A DNA stretch of 64,000 nucleotides from Capitulum mitella (Eukaryota > Arthropoda > Thecostraca > Pollicipedomorpha > Pollicipedidae), in assembly GCA_030062745.1 (NCBI GenBank), contig CP099842.1:6057822-6121821 (forward strand). Reading direction: 5' to 3'. The first letter of the stretch is position 1. Every line of letters starts with the position of its first letter. Positions 1 to 10,434 of the stretch are shown in pieces. Under the pieces are notes generated by a model, which saw nothing but the letters and a program-made list of their open reading frames with translations, had not been told where the DNA came from and ran no database searches. The position numbers and the translations under genes are program-made.

Positions 1-673
1 CAGGAGCCAGGATGAAATATTGGTGTTGAGGATAGACCTTACATGACGAATTTCAAGCGATGCCGCAATGCTGCGTTCTGCTACGTCCTTGCAAGTCTGG
101 ATAATTTCAATGGGTAGAAATTTAGATGCAATGTTCACGTGTGGGTGAGATGTTCGGAAATGGTCGCCCAGGGGCGTGATCCTAGTTTTGTTGCTGGCGT
201 TCCTCAAACGTTCATTGTGCCGCTGCCTAATTCTACGTCTCACCAATGAAACTAACCACACGAACCATAGGTAATTTTGCAAACGACGCTCTTGACATGG
301 CATCTCCCTCTTAAAACCGCCTCGCAACGGTGACAATGAACGCTTTCCCTCTGGATAGGGAGAGGCATCAAGGGCAAAGGATGTTAACATGCGAGAAAGA
401 GTCTGCTAATTTCTCCATGCATCTTAGCGTCTATGTTTGATGCTCTGACGATCGCATCGACACGTCTGGCTAACATATCGTCAATGAAAGGAAGGCGAAT
501 GAAGGTCGTGTTGGCGAAACGTTCATTGCTTTGAGGCTACTGTTTTTTTAGTGATTTGGTGTCTTATACTCTTGGCAAAGATTCTATCTGATCCATCCCC
601 GATTCTGGGCTTGTTTATTAAAGCCCAGACGCTTTGCTCTTGACATCCGTAAAAAGAGTATCCACCTTTTTGT
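1..673 (-). pseudogene. Penelope-like retroelement (PLE-1), C-terminal connector and GIY-YIG endonuclease
   Basis: This is the 3' coding end of a Penelope-like retroelement polyprotein, read right to left. In such elements the C-terminal GIY-YIG nuclease follows the reverse transcriptase and is thought to nick the target for priming. The connector at about 421-516 reads RLPFIDDMLARRVDAIV, typical of the segment between the two domains. The basic Cys/His-containing stretch before the nuclease (HCHRCEAVLRGRCH) lies at about 300-345. A FIGET version of the YIG motif sits near 240-253, followed in another frame by RRRIRQRHNERLRN and an end reading LNTNISSWLL at the window edge. Stops and at least two frameshifts show it is dead. 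It continues the reverse-transcriptase pieces at 1907-2232 and 6353-6425 once two nested transposons are removed. The window edge cuts the element just at its C-terminus. Confidence 0.85.
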
Positions 674-1906
674 TTAACCCGCGCACGACCGTCCGTCGGC
701 GACGATCACGTCCGGCTGGGGAGTGGGGGGTGGTGGGGTGGGCGGTTCACCGTCCTCCTCTAACCCACGAACGGTTGGTCACACGATAAAAATAAGCACA
801 CCGTTGGAAAGCTTGTGACTAGTAGAGCTCGAGACTGGTCTCATTTTTAGTTTTAGATAATATGTAAGCAGTTTACGTCGTATATATGTTTCATCATAAC
901 CGACTGAATGAGACTGAGAAACGGCCTTAATCTCAAGGGCTGTGACTAATAACGCAAAGGTAAAGACACCAGCGCGCAAGTAAGGGTTCGCGGATGCCGA
1001 TACATGTCTGATTGCTCAGATTTGTTCAACATATACGCCGAAACGATGAGTTAAAAACACGGCAATTTTTGCGCCGGCTGTCGGCGGGCGCCGCAGGCGT
1101 ACGCAGAAAGAAATTAAGGGAAACTAATTTCAGCGTTCCTTTATTTCCGCGACATAAACCTATCCATGTCAATTTCGTTGATCTTAGTGGTTCTTGTGAC
1201 GGTTTCTCATGTTTAAATTTTGGAAAAATTCATTAGTTACCAATCTACACAATTGACGGAGCTTTATTTGCAAGAGCCTGTTTATTTCGAAAATATGCAA
1301 TTTTCAAACTTTTTGAGGTTCTTGCTATTACTTACGTCTGTGCAAGCCAGTTCTGCCGTTTTCTACCCATTCTGAGTAATTTACTGTTTATTTTGACAAT
1401 GGTACATTTTAGCTCACAATAGTTATTCGTGATCTGACCTCAGGTCAAAGGTTGGAAGTCATTGATACTTTGGCCAGTGACGATAACTAGATGTCTGCTT
1501 CACTCCACACTAAAAATGTTATGAAAAATTCCGCCAATTTCCGAAAAAAACACATGCCTTAAAAATAAGCATGACGTTAGGTCAATGACCCGGAGAATTC
1601 CGAAAAATCTGAGATGGCAGATTTGTTACATCTATCGAGATTACTAATCCCCGAACGTATTATTGTGATATCTTGTTTTGCCAAAAAGTTAGAGGGCGCT
1701 AAGCTTCTTTGGGCATAGGTCCGTTTGACCTGACCTAGGTCAGACATCAGACTTGACCTGAGGTCAAAACGTTGACACAAGGCGTAAAAATGATCAAGCA
1801 AAAGGTACACGACGTTTCGTGGCTCTGTGTTTGTTCGTTCTCTCGCAATCCTAGAAAAACCTCAGGAGGGGGGCGGTCAACTGCCCCTCCAGTCGGGGCG
1901 GGTTAA
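674..1906 (+). mobile_element. TTAA-flanked non-autonomous DNA transposon, copy 1 (short family)
   Basis: The element is bounded by TTAA at 674-677 and TTAA at 1903-1906. Its ends are similar inverted repeats starting CCCGC and containing GACTGG(G/A)GGGG followed by GGCGGTT(C/G)ACCG. TTAA target duplications with CCC-starting ends are a piggyBac-superfamily signature. No transposase is seen, so it is probably a MITE-like derivative. It interrupts the PLE-1 coding sequence, so it is younger than PLE-1. The stretch from 905 to its end is closely matched, in the same orientation, by 15450-16460. Its 3' half carries several copies of the AGGTCA hexamer. Confidence 0.75.
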
Positions 1907-2232
1907 AACGGATATGTTGAAGAAAAAGACATTATTGGCGCCACCATAGTTTTCTTATTAAGTTCAGTGGTATATTTACCACTAGCATGCGCTATAAACA
2001 ATGTATCTAAGAAAGGTATCCACCCTGTGTTTTTGTAATGATCTGAACGTTCAGCTGTAAATTTTGTGGGCGGATGAAGACTGTTTATAAACTGAAGAAA
2101 TTTATAGTTTTTTCAAGCCATGAGTTTCCGAGCCATAAGTCCATATGCCAAGAACGTCGTCTATGTGCCGCAGGTAAAGAGACGGGTGCGCGTTTTTAAC
2201 GGTAAAAATCATTGATTCAACTTCGTTCATGA
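1907..2232 (-). pseudogene. PLE-1 reverse transcriptase, palm with catalytic motif C
   Basis: On the minus strand this reads as the palm of a Penelope-like reverse transcriptase. The motif LYLRHIDDVLGIW, containing the catalytic Asp pair (motif C), lies near 2140-2185. It is followed, after a stop and frameshifts, by PPTKFTAERSD and WIPFLDTL and then GKYTTEL. The upstream continuation (motif B) is at 6353-6425, split off by the hAT-type element at 2233-6352. The downstream continuation is at 673 and below, split off by the TTAA element. Stops at several positions show it is inactive. Confidence 0.88.
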
Positions 2233-2397
2233 CAGGGCCTATTTTAAGGAAAAATGACTGCGGGGGCAATTCTGCGAACGAGACGCATTGGCTGAGACCA
2301 CCCCCCCGGCATTTATGTTCTCCTTATTGAATTTTGTCCACTTCATATATATATTCCTAAGGAAAGGGCATATATATATGTAAATGCTTTTCTAAGG

Positions 2398-2401
2398 AAG
2401 G

Positions 2402-2453
<52 letters not shown>

Positions 2454-2457
2454 CCTT
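2398..2457. repeat. (TA)n microsatellite inside an inverted repeat
   Basis: A 60-bp perfect palindrome: AAGGTCTG, about 44 bp of alternating TA, then CAGACCTT. It lies in the left subterminal part of the hAT-type element. A shorter TA tract flanked by CCTAAGG sits just upstream at 2346-2385. It could extrude as a cruciform. Confidence 0.9.
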
Positions 2458-2978
2458 ATATATAAGGGCGCATTACGATGAACACTTCCACAGCGCTCTG
2501 TCATTAACTGATATGTCTTTTGGAGGAAATCATGTTTGCAAAATATGGCCTTGGTCCAGCACTCTTAAGCACTTTCACACGAAGACTGTATGTCGTTTGT
2601 GCTGGATTTTATTTTATTTCGATGAAATTCGCGCCGGCTTTTGTGCATTCCGAGCCCATTAAATTCAAAGAACACCATTTCATTTATCCCCAGCAAGAAC
2701 TCATTCTCCATGGACTTGTGATCCTTGGGAGATTCGCTCAGGGAGAGATGTGTCTGAAATGCCCCCAAGAGTGTTTTGTGCTTCAGTTTTTTAAACCAAG
2801 CGCACGATATGCATAAAATGCACATCATAGTACTCCTGTTGACACAGTGGATCGAAAGACACTTCGCATTCTGTCTCAGGTCATACGTCACTGGTCACTG
2901 GCCCTGTCGGCAGCAGTGTGGCTTAGGTGGGAATGGTACTTCAGTCCTCTTAGTGGTCTCGGGGTTCTGGCGACGATA

Positions 2979-5185
2979 CTATTCGACGACTTGCAGCAGG
3001 TACTGCTTTTGCCCTTCATCCTTCGTCAGTACCTTGTTGTATACTTGGATAAGAGCCACAGCTCGTTCGGCGAAGTCGCTAACTACCGCGATCCCGCACA
3101 GGACTTCCTTAGCGTTCGTGAAGCCAGGTGCTGTCTCCCAATCAGCGGGATCGGCGGCAAAGAAGTCCATGTTGATGCCGTAGGCTTTCAGGTTGCCCAC
3201 CGACTTTGCGGTAATGAAGTCGACGATGATCTTCCTGGGACGAGAACCTCCTTTTCTGTGAGATCCACCTGCACTCGCTGGGAGGACTCTCCGATCCCTG
3301 TTCCTGGAGTGCCGCGATCATCCTCGTCTTCATCTCACACGGCACGCCCTCGTCGGAGAACGACACATCAGCCAGTTCTTCGCTGGGGCACCATAATAGG
3401 TGATTGTTATAATAAATCATATGTCGACTATAATGTCATAATAGATAATAGGTGATCGACAAACTCCTTGGAGATCCCCTTCGAAATTTCAGCATTCACA
3501 TCAGGCCTTGCAGAACGGCCAGGTCGTGCACGGAAGCGCTGACCGCCGATGAAGAGCAGAACCATGTACTGACGTACAAAACAACCATGAAAGAGACGAA
3601 GCGCTTGAGTGCTCCCAATTCACTGAGAGTCGCGGAGAATTGATGGCAAAACAAGAAGATCTTGATCCCGCAGATTATGCGCCCCATCCATCTGGCTCGA
3701 TGGAACCATCTATCTGGCACGTTGGAGAGCACCTGGCTGGGGAACTTGATTCCCCGTGGAGGCTCTTGACCAAAGGGAATAATCGAGACCTCAAAGAACC
3801 AACGATAATCATCGCTAGGCTGGATTTCGGCGAGTTTCTCACGGCAGAAGGCGACGAAACGATCATTGGAAGAGAAAAACGTCTCGGTCACTGCTGGCTC
3901 CAGGTCTTCATACACCATAGGTTCAAACTTGTTCCAATCAATGAGCCTCCATCTCTTCTTGAAGCTCTTGAACAAGGAGATCCCGGTCCCGAGGACGGAC
4001 CGAAGCGCGTGGAAAAAGCCGCCTCTGCCACCAGTTCGAAGATATGATGACGACAAGCAAAGTGAATAGGCCGTCACTGAAGCTTCTGCTGAAGAAGCGT
4101 GTTTGCTCCCACAACTTGTCCAGTATTGCTGGAGGTGGTGTCGAAGCTCATGCCGACGACGTTGTCCGAAACCCCCCCCCAGTCTTCCAGACAAAGCGCG
4201 ACAACGTCGGCTGGCGTTGCTCCGGCTCTACTTGCAACTTCCAAACACCGAAGAGCTTGGCGGCACTTCTTGGACCGGTTACAATGACAGAGTCAATCCA
4301 CCTTTTCCTTTCCACTGTCAGTAACAGCTTGCCGTCCCAGTGGACCACCAGGTTGGGTGACGCGGAGAAAGAATGCTAGATTTCGTCCGCAATGGCTTTC
4401 CTCTGCGATCTACGTGCGCGTCTGCCCGAGCTTCTGTGATCGCCAGTTCAGAGGAGTCGTGGCCGAGGACCGAAGCCGTCGCCGATAGGAAGTGAATTGC
4501 AGAGCGATCATTGAGCTTGGTCCGATCGAGGGCTGCTGCCTGACCAGGAGTGGCGATGTTTTTGGCTCTCCTGCAGGGCCGCTTCGAAGGCATGGCCAAG
4601 GGCTGCGGGTCATCCTGATCTGTCAGTTGTGTGTTGTCGGTAGGCGAGTATTCCAGCTGGGCAGTTGCCTCATGCTCGGTCTGCTGTTTAATGTAACGGC
4701 GCGCCCTTTAAAGCTTCGGCCTACTGTTGTCGTTGAAGAGCTCGCTCCTCCTTCTCAGAAGGGAACTTATCGAATACCACCATGACGCCTCGGCGACGTG
4801 GCTCCCTTTCGGCCTAGAGAATGTCTTTATCCTCTTGGTTTTGATGATGTTAATGGTGCCGACAAGGGCAAGGTCAAAAAGATTGTTAAGGTTGTCCCTA
4901 AATCCATTCTTCTTGTCAATTTCCTGGGTGAACCTCCAGAATTTGCCTTTGGTACTGGTCAAGCTTCCTGTTGAGCTTCTTTATCACGTCCCGCTCCGGT
5001 GCAGTGAGAATACGGGCTTTGTTCCACACCTTCATCATTTCGCGGACGATCTGTGTTTTGACCTACTTCTGGGTAAGCCTATCCACACGGTGGGACTGAA
5101 AATATTGCTGCAGCACTTCTCCCCGCGAAGGCAGTTCTGAGCACTGATCAACCAAAATTCGGCTTTTTTCTCGTGTTGCAGCCAT
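2979..5185 (-). pseudogene. Decayed transposase of the hAT-type element
   Basis: A transposase-like protein of about 735 codons, broken into several frames. The start chosen is the ATG at 5185 (MAATREKSRILVDQ). In order: an N-terminal helical part (REMMKVWNKARILTAPERDV) with an in-frame stop near 5068; NLNNLFDLALVG near 4880; ALDRTKLNDRSAIHFLSAT near 4520; VHWDGKLL near 4340; SFDTTSSNTGQVVGAN near 4120, which resembles the catalytic-Asp strand of an RNase H-like domain; HFACRHHIFELV; FGPSSGP; RWRLIDWNKFEPMV; EPPRGIKF; ARWMGRIICGIKIFLF; SEELADVSFSDEGVP; and a C-terminus with FAERAVALI, LTKDEGQKQYLLQVVE and a stop at 2979. I recognise this as a dispersed invertebrate protein family with similar motifs but unsettled function. 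The enclosing element points to a transposase. A ~50-bp insertion lies at about 3395-3450. Confidence 0.8.
3393..3455. repeat. Short insertion bounded by direct repeats in the transposase
   Basis: The sequence TCACCTATTAT (reverse strand) occurs twice about 50 bp apart. The intervening AT-rich bases interrupt the transposase frame between KEFVDHL and the SEEL motif. It looks like a small tandem duplication or a footprint. Confidence 0.55.
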
Positions 5186-6285
5186 AGTGGCACAGACTTC
5201 CGTTATAAAAGGTATTTTCTGCATTGACGCAGGTGGTCGTTAAATATCCTGACGTCTAAGAACGCGCGGGAAATTGCCAGACCGGCACCGTGGGTTACCG
5301 TGGCATGGCAAGGCGCGGTACTTCAAATATATTAGTCACAGTCTGCAAAGGATGGTCAGAATATTGGCGAGATGTTGCGGCAGCTTCGATTCTTCCCTTA
5401 ATGAGACAGTAGGTTGCCTGTCCGGGATGGTTTCTGTTGATCTAATCTATCCCCAAAATACATTTTCTCACCGAATTTTGGCCAGATGTTTTTCAACACT
5501 GCGCAGAAGTGTAAAAGCTGTCCCAGCACAGGCAGAACAAACTTCTCCATTTCAAGGTTATCGGCCCCAAAATAAAAAAGTCACCTCAGACTGAAATATT
5601 CGCCTTAGGCCCGCCTCAGTGAGATATCATCAACATTCGTCATTATCAGCAGTCTGGGCCATGCCATGTTCGTTAAGCAGATGAAGCATGCTCATGGGGT
5701 GCTCAAACCCATGCACCAGAAGTAGCAAGATTGACGGTTTTAATATATGACTGATTGATTTTCCGTTTTCCTCGCGTAAAACTCGGGTTTAACCGCCTAG
5801 TTCAATGAAGTTCTACCAATCAGGTACTGGTATTTTAGCAGGGTTTTCGGATCAGGATGATTGGTGATGACTACAGCACTGCTGAACTGTTACCGCATTC
5901 ATATAAACCTTATCTCACCATAGCGAAACTGCCATGCGCACCAGCTCGCCCTTCAGTTTTCTTGCGCTTGAACACATCAAAGATGGTTATCATCATTCTT
6001 AACGTGCTTACGATGCAATGAAACGCCTTGGCCCCCCACCAGACAATCGCGGCATCGGGTGCCGGCGTACTAATTACGAAACACGCTCGCCAGCGGTCAC
6101 TAGGTGTGCCTGCAATACATATTATAAAGTGATGCTTCTAAGTGTGCTCCCACATTACTCAGTGATTCAACACATCCTTCGTTGATAAGATGCTGCTTTG
6201 CGAGCGCAGCGCTTTATGGAATGCCTTCCTGGGTACGCTAGTACACCTGGCTGTTTTTTTTCTTTGCATGGGCAAAGAATCTTGA

Positions 6286-6329
6286 CTGGGGGGGCAAAGT
6301 GTCCCACTGGGGGACATTTGCCCCCCCAG
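6286..6329. repeat. Subterminal hairpin of the hAT-type element
   Basis: Arms CTGGGGGGGCAAA and TTTGCCCCCCCAG pair, extended by GTCCC/GGGAC with one-base slippage and a short ACTG loop. It lies 23 bp inside the right terminus, where hAT transposases often bind subterminal sites; that role is inferred here. Confidence 0.75.
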
Positions 6330-6352
6330 TTAACATGTTAAAATAGGCCCTG

Positions 6353-6425
6353 GTTCATGAAAACTATAGCCAAAGGCGGTCCTATTTTACTGCCCATCGC
6401 GCCGCGGATATCAGCATGGCTTCCA
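6353..6425 (-). pseudogene. PLE-1 reverse transcriptase motif B fragment
   Basis: The minus strand reads RGAMGSKIGPPLAIVFMNE across the insertion site, the conserved motif B of Penelope-like reverse transcriptases. The last codons are completed by the sequence left of 2232 when the hAT-type element and one target copy are removed. Homology stops at about 6425, where the strand of the PLE sequence switches. Confidence 0.85.
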
Positions 6426-6429
6426 TGGC

Positions 6430-7023
6430 TGATCCAGTTACGGAAATGGATCTCAAAAGAGTTAGGCAAAAAGTTACCAGTGTATGTACAAACTATAAAC
6501 CCAAACCAAGCCAAATCACAACCAAGCTCATTTAGATGCCCCTAAGGATATTTGCAATGATAATGATCTAATAATTAAGCAGTCAGATAAAACCAAAGAC
6601 TTTGTCATTCTCACACGGCAGAATTACATTCGAAAGGCGGTTGAAATTACTTCCACTTATGAAGAAATAGGGAAAAATCCCACACCAAAACCTGACGCCG
6701 CGACGAAAGCCGTTATTATCAAAACTTTATCTGGTAAAGTGCCTGGTAAGTTAATTAAAGCCATCAAGCCATCAGGTTATCGGACAGCTGAGTTTTATGG
6801 CCTGTCCAAGACCCACAAGGCTGGGAACCCTTTGCGTCCTATTGTTTTGGATGCTGTAACGCTGTTGAAAAACTCTTGGTTTCTACTGCGCATCATTTCT
6901 CAGTTATTGATCTTTGTGCCGGCACATCTGAGTAACACGTATCAGTACCTGGACAGGGTACGGGAAAAGTTTCCCTGTGGGAATGCGAAATGGGAAAACA
7001 CGCGCATCCCCATTTCGCGTTAA
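6430..7023 (+). pseudogene. Inverted 5' part of a PLE reverse transcriptase (fingers)
   Basis: Plus-strand PLE sequence. First a frame reading LKRVRQKVTSVC and YKPKPSQITT. After a frameshift an open frame from about 6499 reads NDLIIKQSDKTKDFVIL, GKVPGKLIKAIKPSGYRTAE, FYGLSKTHKAGNPLRPIV, FLLRIISQLL and YQYLDRVREKFPCG. These are the finger and early-palm motifs that normally lie upstream of motif B. It abuts the minus-strand motif B at 6425 head to head, as expected from a twin-priming-type inversion of one PLE insertion, with about 100 codons (including motif A) missing at the junction. It could instead be a separate PLE copy. The frame ends at 7023 after losing similarity near 6975. Confidence 0.85.
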
Positions 7024-7579
7024 ATTCCACTCGTGGTGGTAAAGTGCCACACAAAGTCTCAAGTTACGTTCTGGACAGCAAGTGCCGGGGGTGCCAGCAT
7101 CGCTGTTGTTGAATTATACGGAATATTCCGTTCAGTGTCCGCAGTCAAGACTGCTTTCGGGGGTGTATCCGAACGACCAGTCTTGGAACGGGTCAAACCA
7201 CTTGGGTCGGCAAACGTTGAGCTCCAAATCCCTGGCACATTTCGGGGCATGTTGACTCGTTTTGTCAGTTGCGTTCGGTTGGCACATACCTCCTGATACC
7301 GACACTGCATTATAATACACTTGCTCTTGTCGCGTGGCGGAGTTTCATTTTATTGCTGAGCTGATTTATGGCGTATTCCTCGTGCCATGCACATCTGCCT
7401 GCCATTCATTTGCCAATGACATTGAGAAATTTCGTTGTCATCTCTCCATTACGTGTTAAGCGTTCGATGTCATCAATTTATAGCGATAAGGCACGCAACC
7501 TTTCAATTTACGATAACCACCGCCACAGTTGATGGACCCACAGGCAATGCGTTTTTAATCAATGCCCTGTCGCTGAAGC
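7024..7579. other. Intergenic, nothing recognised
   Basis: Unique-looking sequence with short open frames on both strands. No motif, repeat or RNA gene was recognised. Confidence 0.5.
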
Positions 7580-7885
7580 ACCCGGCACGGCAGGCAAGTG
7601 CAAGCAACAACCGCCGTAACGAACACGGAAGCCGGACAAGGGTACCGGGCCGCAGGCAGCACGTGACCCCGACCCGCGGGTCGACCGGCAGGCGCTGACT
7701 GGGTCGGAAGCCGACTGGCCGGAGGCGCGCGGCGGACCGTCGCCGCGTCGCCGGAGTCGGCAGACAGCTGCCAGTCGGCGTCGACGGAGGACGGCGACGA
7801 CGGGCGGCGCGGCCACCACCGCGGTCAGGTCAGCTTCGCGGCACGGACCCCTGGAACGCCGGGCGGGAGAGGGCCCTCAGATCGG
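7580..7885. other. GC-rich island, possible exon or CpG island
   Basis: About 300 bp far richer in C+G and CpG than its surroundings. One plus-strand frame stays open for roughly 85 codons (arginine, alanine, serine and threonine rich) without an ATG, and the opposite strand is also open, as expected in GC-rich DNA. A GT donor-like GCG|GTCAGG lies near 7822. It could be a promoter island or an exon of an unseen gene; neither can be shown. Confidence 0.3.
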
Positions 7886-9734
7886 ATGAGAGCCATCGGG
7901 GGCGGGTTCACAGGGAGAGGGTTCGACGTGGAGGGGACAGGTCTTCAGGGAGAACGTGGCCTAGTCGGGGAGCGTCTAAGGCTTTCTTGCGATGAGGTCT
8001 AGAGCCCTTCCTGGGATCATCCGTGCGGGGATCCTGAAGGGTTCCAACAGAGCTTTCTAGCCTGGTATGGAGTGGATGAGTGGATGGATCGTCAGGAACA
8101 CTGTCCTGGTAGGGACGAGCCCCAGGCAGGAAAGATCGAAGGATGGTCAGACGGATGAGAAACAGGTAGAGAAATGATTCTAGATCCGATGCATTAATTT
8201 CACCAGAATCTGTTGTCAGTGAGTATCTGCTATTTGTATTTTGCATATGAAAGTTCGTGGCCAACAGCCTGTTTTATTTTACCGACAGTGCGTCCTTTTC
8301 GGGAGTGAACATTTAAATTGATTTAATTTATGTTAGAGAAAATTCAGGTTATCTTGACACATTCTCATTCGTTGTGCAAAATGAGTTCGGAGATATTTCT
8401 TTTATATCTCATTTCTCAGGTGCCATTGGGACCATGGCTAAAGGCGCACAAGAGTGATACTTCATTACTGAGTCATTTGCATTGGCTGACTTCAAACGTT
8501 TTTTTTTTACATGCGCGAAAAACATACTAACGATGTGTTAGGTTTCCTGCGCCATAACTGCATCCAAGATGGGTCTTTCGGGGTCATCGGTCAGAACGAA
8601 AAAAAAAACGTTTGATTGGTTTGCGATACCATTAAAACGCCATGAGAGGCACCTGAACGGCGCGATCTCCTCAGTTTGTCATCGGGTTTCTCAGTGCATT
8701 TTCAGATAATATTCAGCATGTTTATTTTCTCCTCATGCATTTTGAAATGCAAATTTATCAATCCATTTCAGTATTTTTCGTCCGAAGAACTGCAGGTGTA
8801 AACTTCAGACGCGTCCATGACATTGTCCATTGTCATTTGCGATGCATTTTAAAACGCTGTAAGAAAAAAAAAACGTGTCAGGGAGCAAACGTCATTTCTG
8901 GACCAGTAAAGTGAAGAAAAGACGTATGAAATTAACGCAATGAAGATGTAAATGCAAAACTCCTTATGAACTGAGTTACTTTCTTGTAAAAACTCCATAA
9001 TTTGCTATCCGGTGTTTACGAAGTCATTTCGCTGCAAATGAAGTGATACGGCGAGCTGGGCCGGGTCAGCCATCCAAAGTGCTTTTGTGTACCTTTCTTC
9101 CTTTTTTGCTAGGTAAAGTGAAACACGACATTTTCATGTAAATTAGATACACTTAATTTACGGATTAGATCAGAAGATATATAAGAAGCCGAGTTGTTTT
9201 ATTATTCAGATTACCGAGAACCCCTATGCTCCCAAACGTACCGTACCTTCATGACCGATCTAGAAGCGCCCTACCCTGACGATGGGCGCCGTCCTGTCCT
9301 GTCCTGACGTTACCCAGTAGGCCTGCTAAGGCCTTAGCGCAGATGTCGAAACTCAAGGCGGCCGAAGTACGTTCATTAGATGATGAAAGATCTCTTTGTA
9401 ATAGCAAGGTCTTTCAGAAGACGGGGAGAACGGCGCCTCAAAAGAAGTTTTGAAAAGTACGGTCCCCTGACACCAGCGCTGGAGGCAAAGTTTAGGGTTC
9501 CGCCCCATTATCCTTACCTGTTGAAAGACTTGCAAAAATGCACCATTTAAGCCCAGGAAAGGACGCTGAGCCCATGGAATGCACATCACTGGCTGTGAAT
9601 ATGTGGCGCCTTGAAAACTTTTGCAATGTTTTTCGCACATGACAATTGATGTCCTTGCCTTTTTTATTCCTTGTTAAATGGCGCAATACCATTGCAGAAA
9701 AATCTAAGGGTATGTTTGGGTGGAAGGAAAGAAA
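7886..9734. other. Intergenic, nothing recognised
   Basis: AT-rich sequence with homopolymer runs of T and A. No coding similarity was recognised in any frame. A short direct repeat of CCTGTCCTG occurs near 9290. Confidence 0.5.
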
Positions 9735-10072
9735 AAGTAAACTTCAGATTTCCTCCTCAAAAACAACCATACAAGACCAGGCAAACTTAAAAACACCAAT
9801 GTAGTGTACCAGTTAACTTGAGAATACGAAGGCTGCAAACTTCATCCAGTATACCGCCTTAGTGTTACAACAACGCTCTCGAGACGACTCACTATGCACC
9901 TACTTGACGGCGCGCCACTTCAGCATATGAGACGGGAATACGACGAGACCATGACGTGGCAACAACTGACGTATTACGAACATGATATGACATCAGACGG
10001 CTTCAAATATGGGAAAGTGTATATATTCATGGGAACTTGCCAGCCCTACACAAACAAATGAATTTTCGTATC
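9735..10072 (+). pseudogene. PLE-2 GIY-YIG endonuclease fragment
   Basis: The frame reads SDFLLKNNHTRPGKLKN, then NVVYQLT, a stop, EYEGCK, and SVTTTLSRRLTMHLLDGAP. The pattern VVYxxTCxxxGC, a YIG-like position, then TTTLSRRLTMHL is the Penelope-type GIY-YIG nuclease. The Tyr-Ile-Gly triad itself is degraded here, and a stop replaces the first zinc-type Cys. Read-through ends near 10072. Confidence 0.82.
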
Positions 10073-10272
10073 ACCCAGAGCTTCTGGGAGCAGGGCGTTA
10101 GTCCTTGAGTCCTACGCTTCGATTAATCTCCTTATCCACTTAACGATTTCTCTCCTGACGGCATATGTTACACGTAAACCTGATGCACCACAAATAATTT
10201 TCAGTTATCTGTGTCGACTTTCCACTACTCTGAAAATCAGGTGAGAGCCTCGAAACGTTAGTGTGTAAATAG
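10073..10272 (+). other. PLE-2 untranslated pLTR-like region with hammerhead-like core
   Basis: A region shared with 16925-17135 that lies between the nuclease end and the N-terminal coding start. It contains CTGAAAATCAG, then GCCTCGAAACGTTA, near 10229-10262. PLE pLTRs are known to carry hammerhead ribozymes (core CTGATGA and GAAA flanking stem II). The GAAAC half is intact but the CTGATGA half is not, so this is at best a decayed ribozyme. Confidence 0.4.
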
Positions 10273-10434
10273 ATGAATAACTTTATATCTCTGATATGTA
10301 ATCTCGACGAATTTTCTAAACGAAAGGCCGGAGAACTGGAACGATACATTAAGAAACTATCGAATGCGAAACATGCGGTCGTTTTTAACAAAACGTGTAT
10401 CAAAGAAAAAATACTGTCACATTACACGAATATA
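10273..10434 (+). pseudogene. PLE-2 N-terminal coding fragment
   Basis: An open frame reads SKRKAGELERYIKKLSNAKH and then VVFNKTCIKEKILSHYT. A basic coiled segment followed by FNKTC and KEKIL-type residues matches the N-terminus of Penelope-like polyproteins. The same sequence recurs at 17150-17265 with one stop. It is truncated by the TA microsatellite at 10434. Confidence 0.65.

Larger units (their letters stand above)
2225..6360 (-). mobile_element. Complete hAT-type DNA transposon with 8-bp target duplication
   Basis: The element runs from 2233 to 6352. GTTCATGA occurs at 2225-2232 and again at 6353-6360 as a perfect 8-bp target-site duplication. The two ends are inverted repeats starting CAGGGCCTATTTTAA, and G/C runs lie inside both ends. 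Eight-base duplications with CAG-starting ends are the established signature of the hAT superfamily. It carries one gene, a decayed transposase on the minus strand (2979-5185). Removing it with one target copy rejoins motif B and motif C of the PLE-1 reverse transcriptase in frame, which proves it inserted into an older retroelement. Between 5190 and 6285 I see no coding sequence. The right end is preceded by a strong hairpin (6286-6329). Confidence 0.88.

Noticed and set aside
3496-4194. Separate 232-codon gene
   Set aside because: It is one frame of the decayed hAT-type transposase; its first ~70 residues are out of frame with the family.
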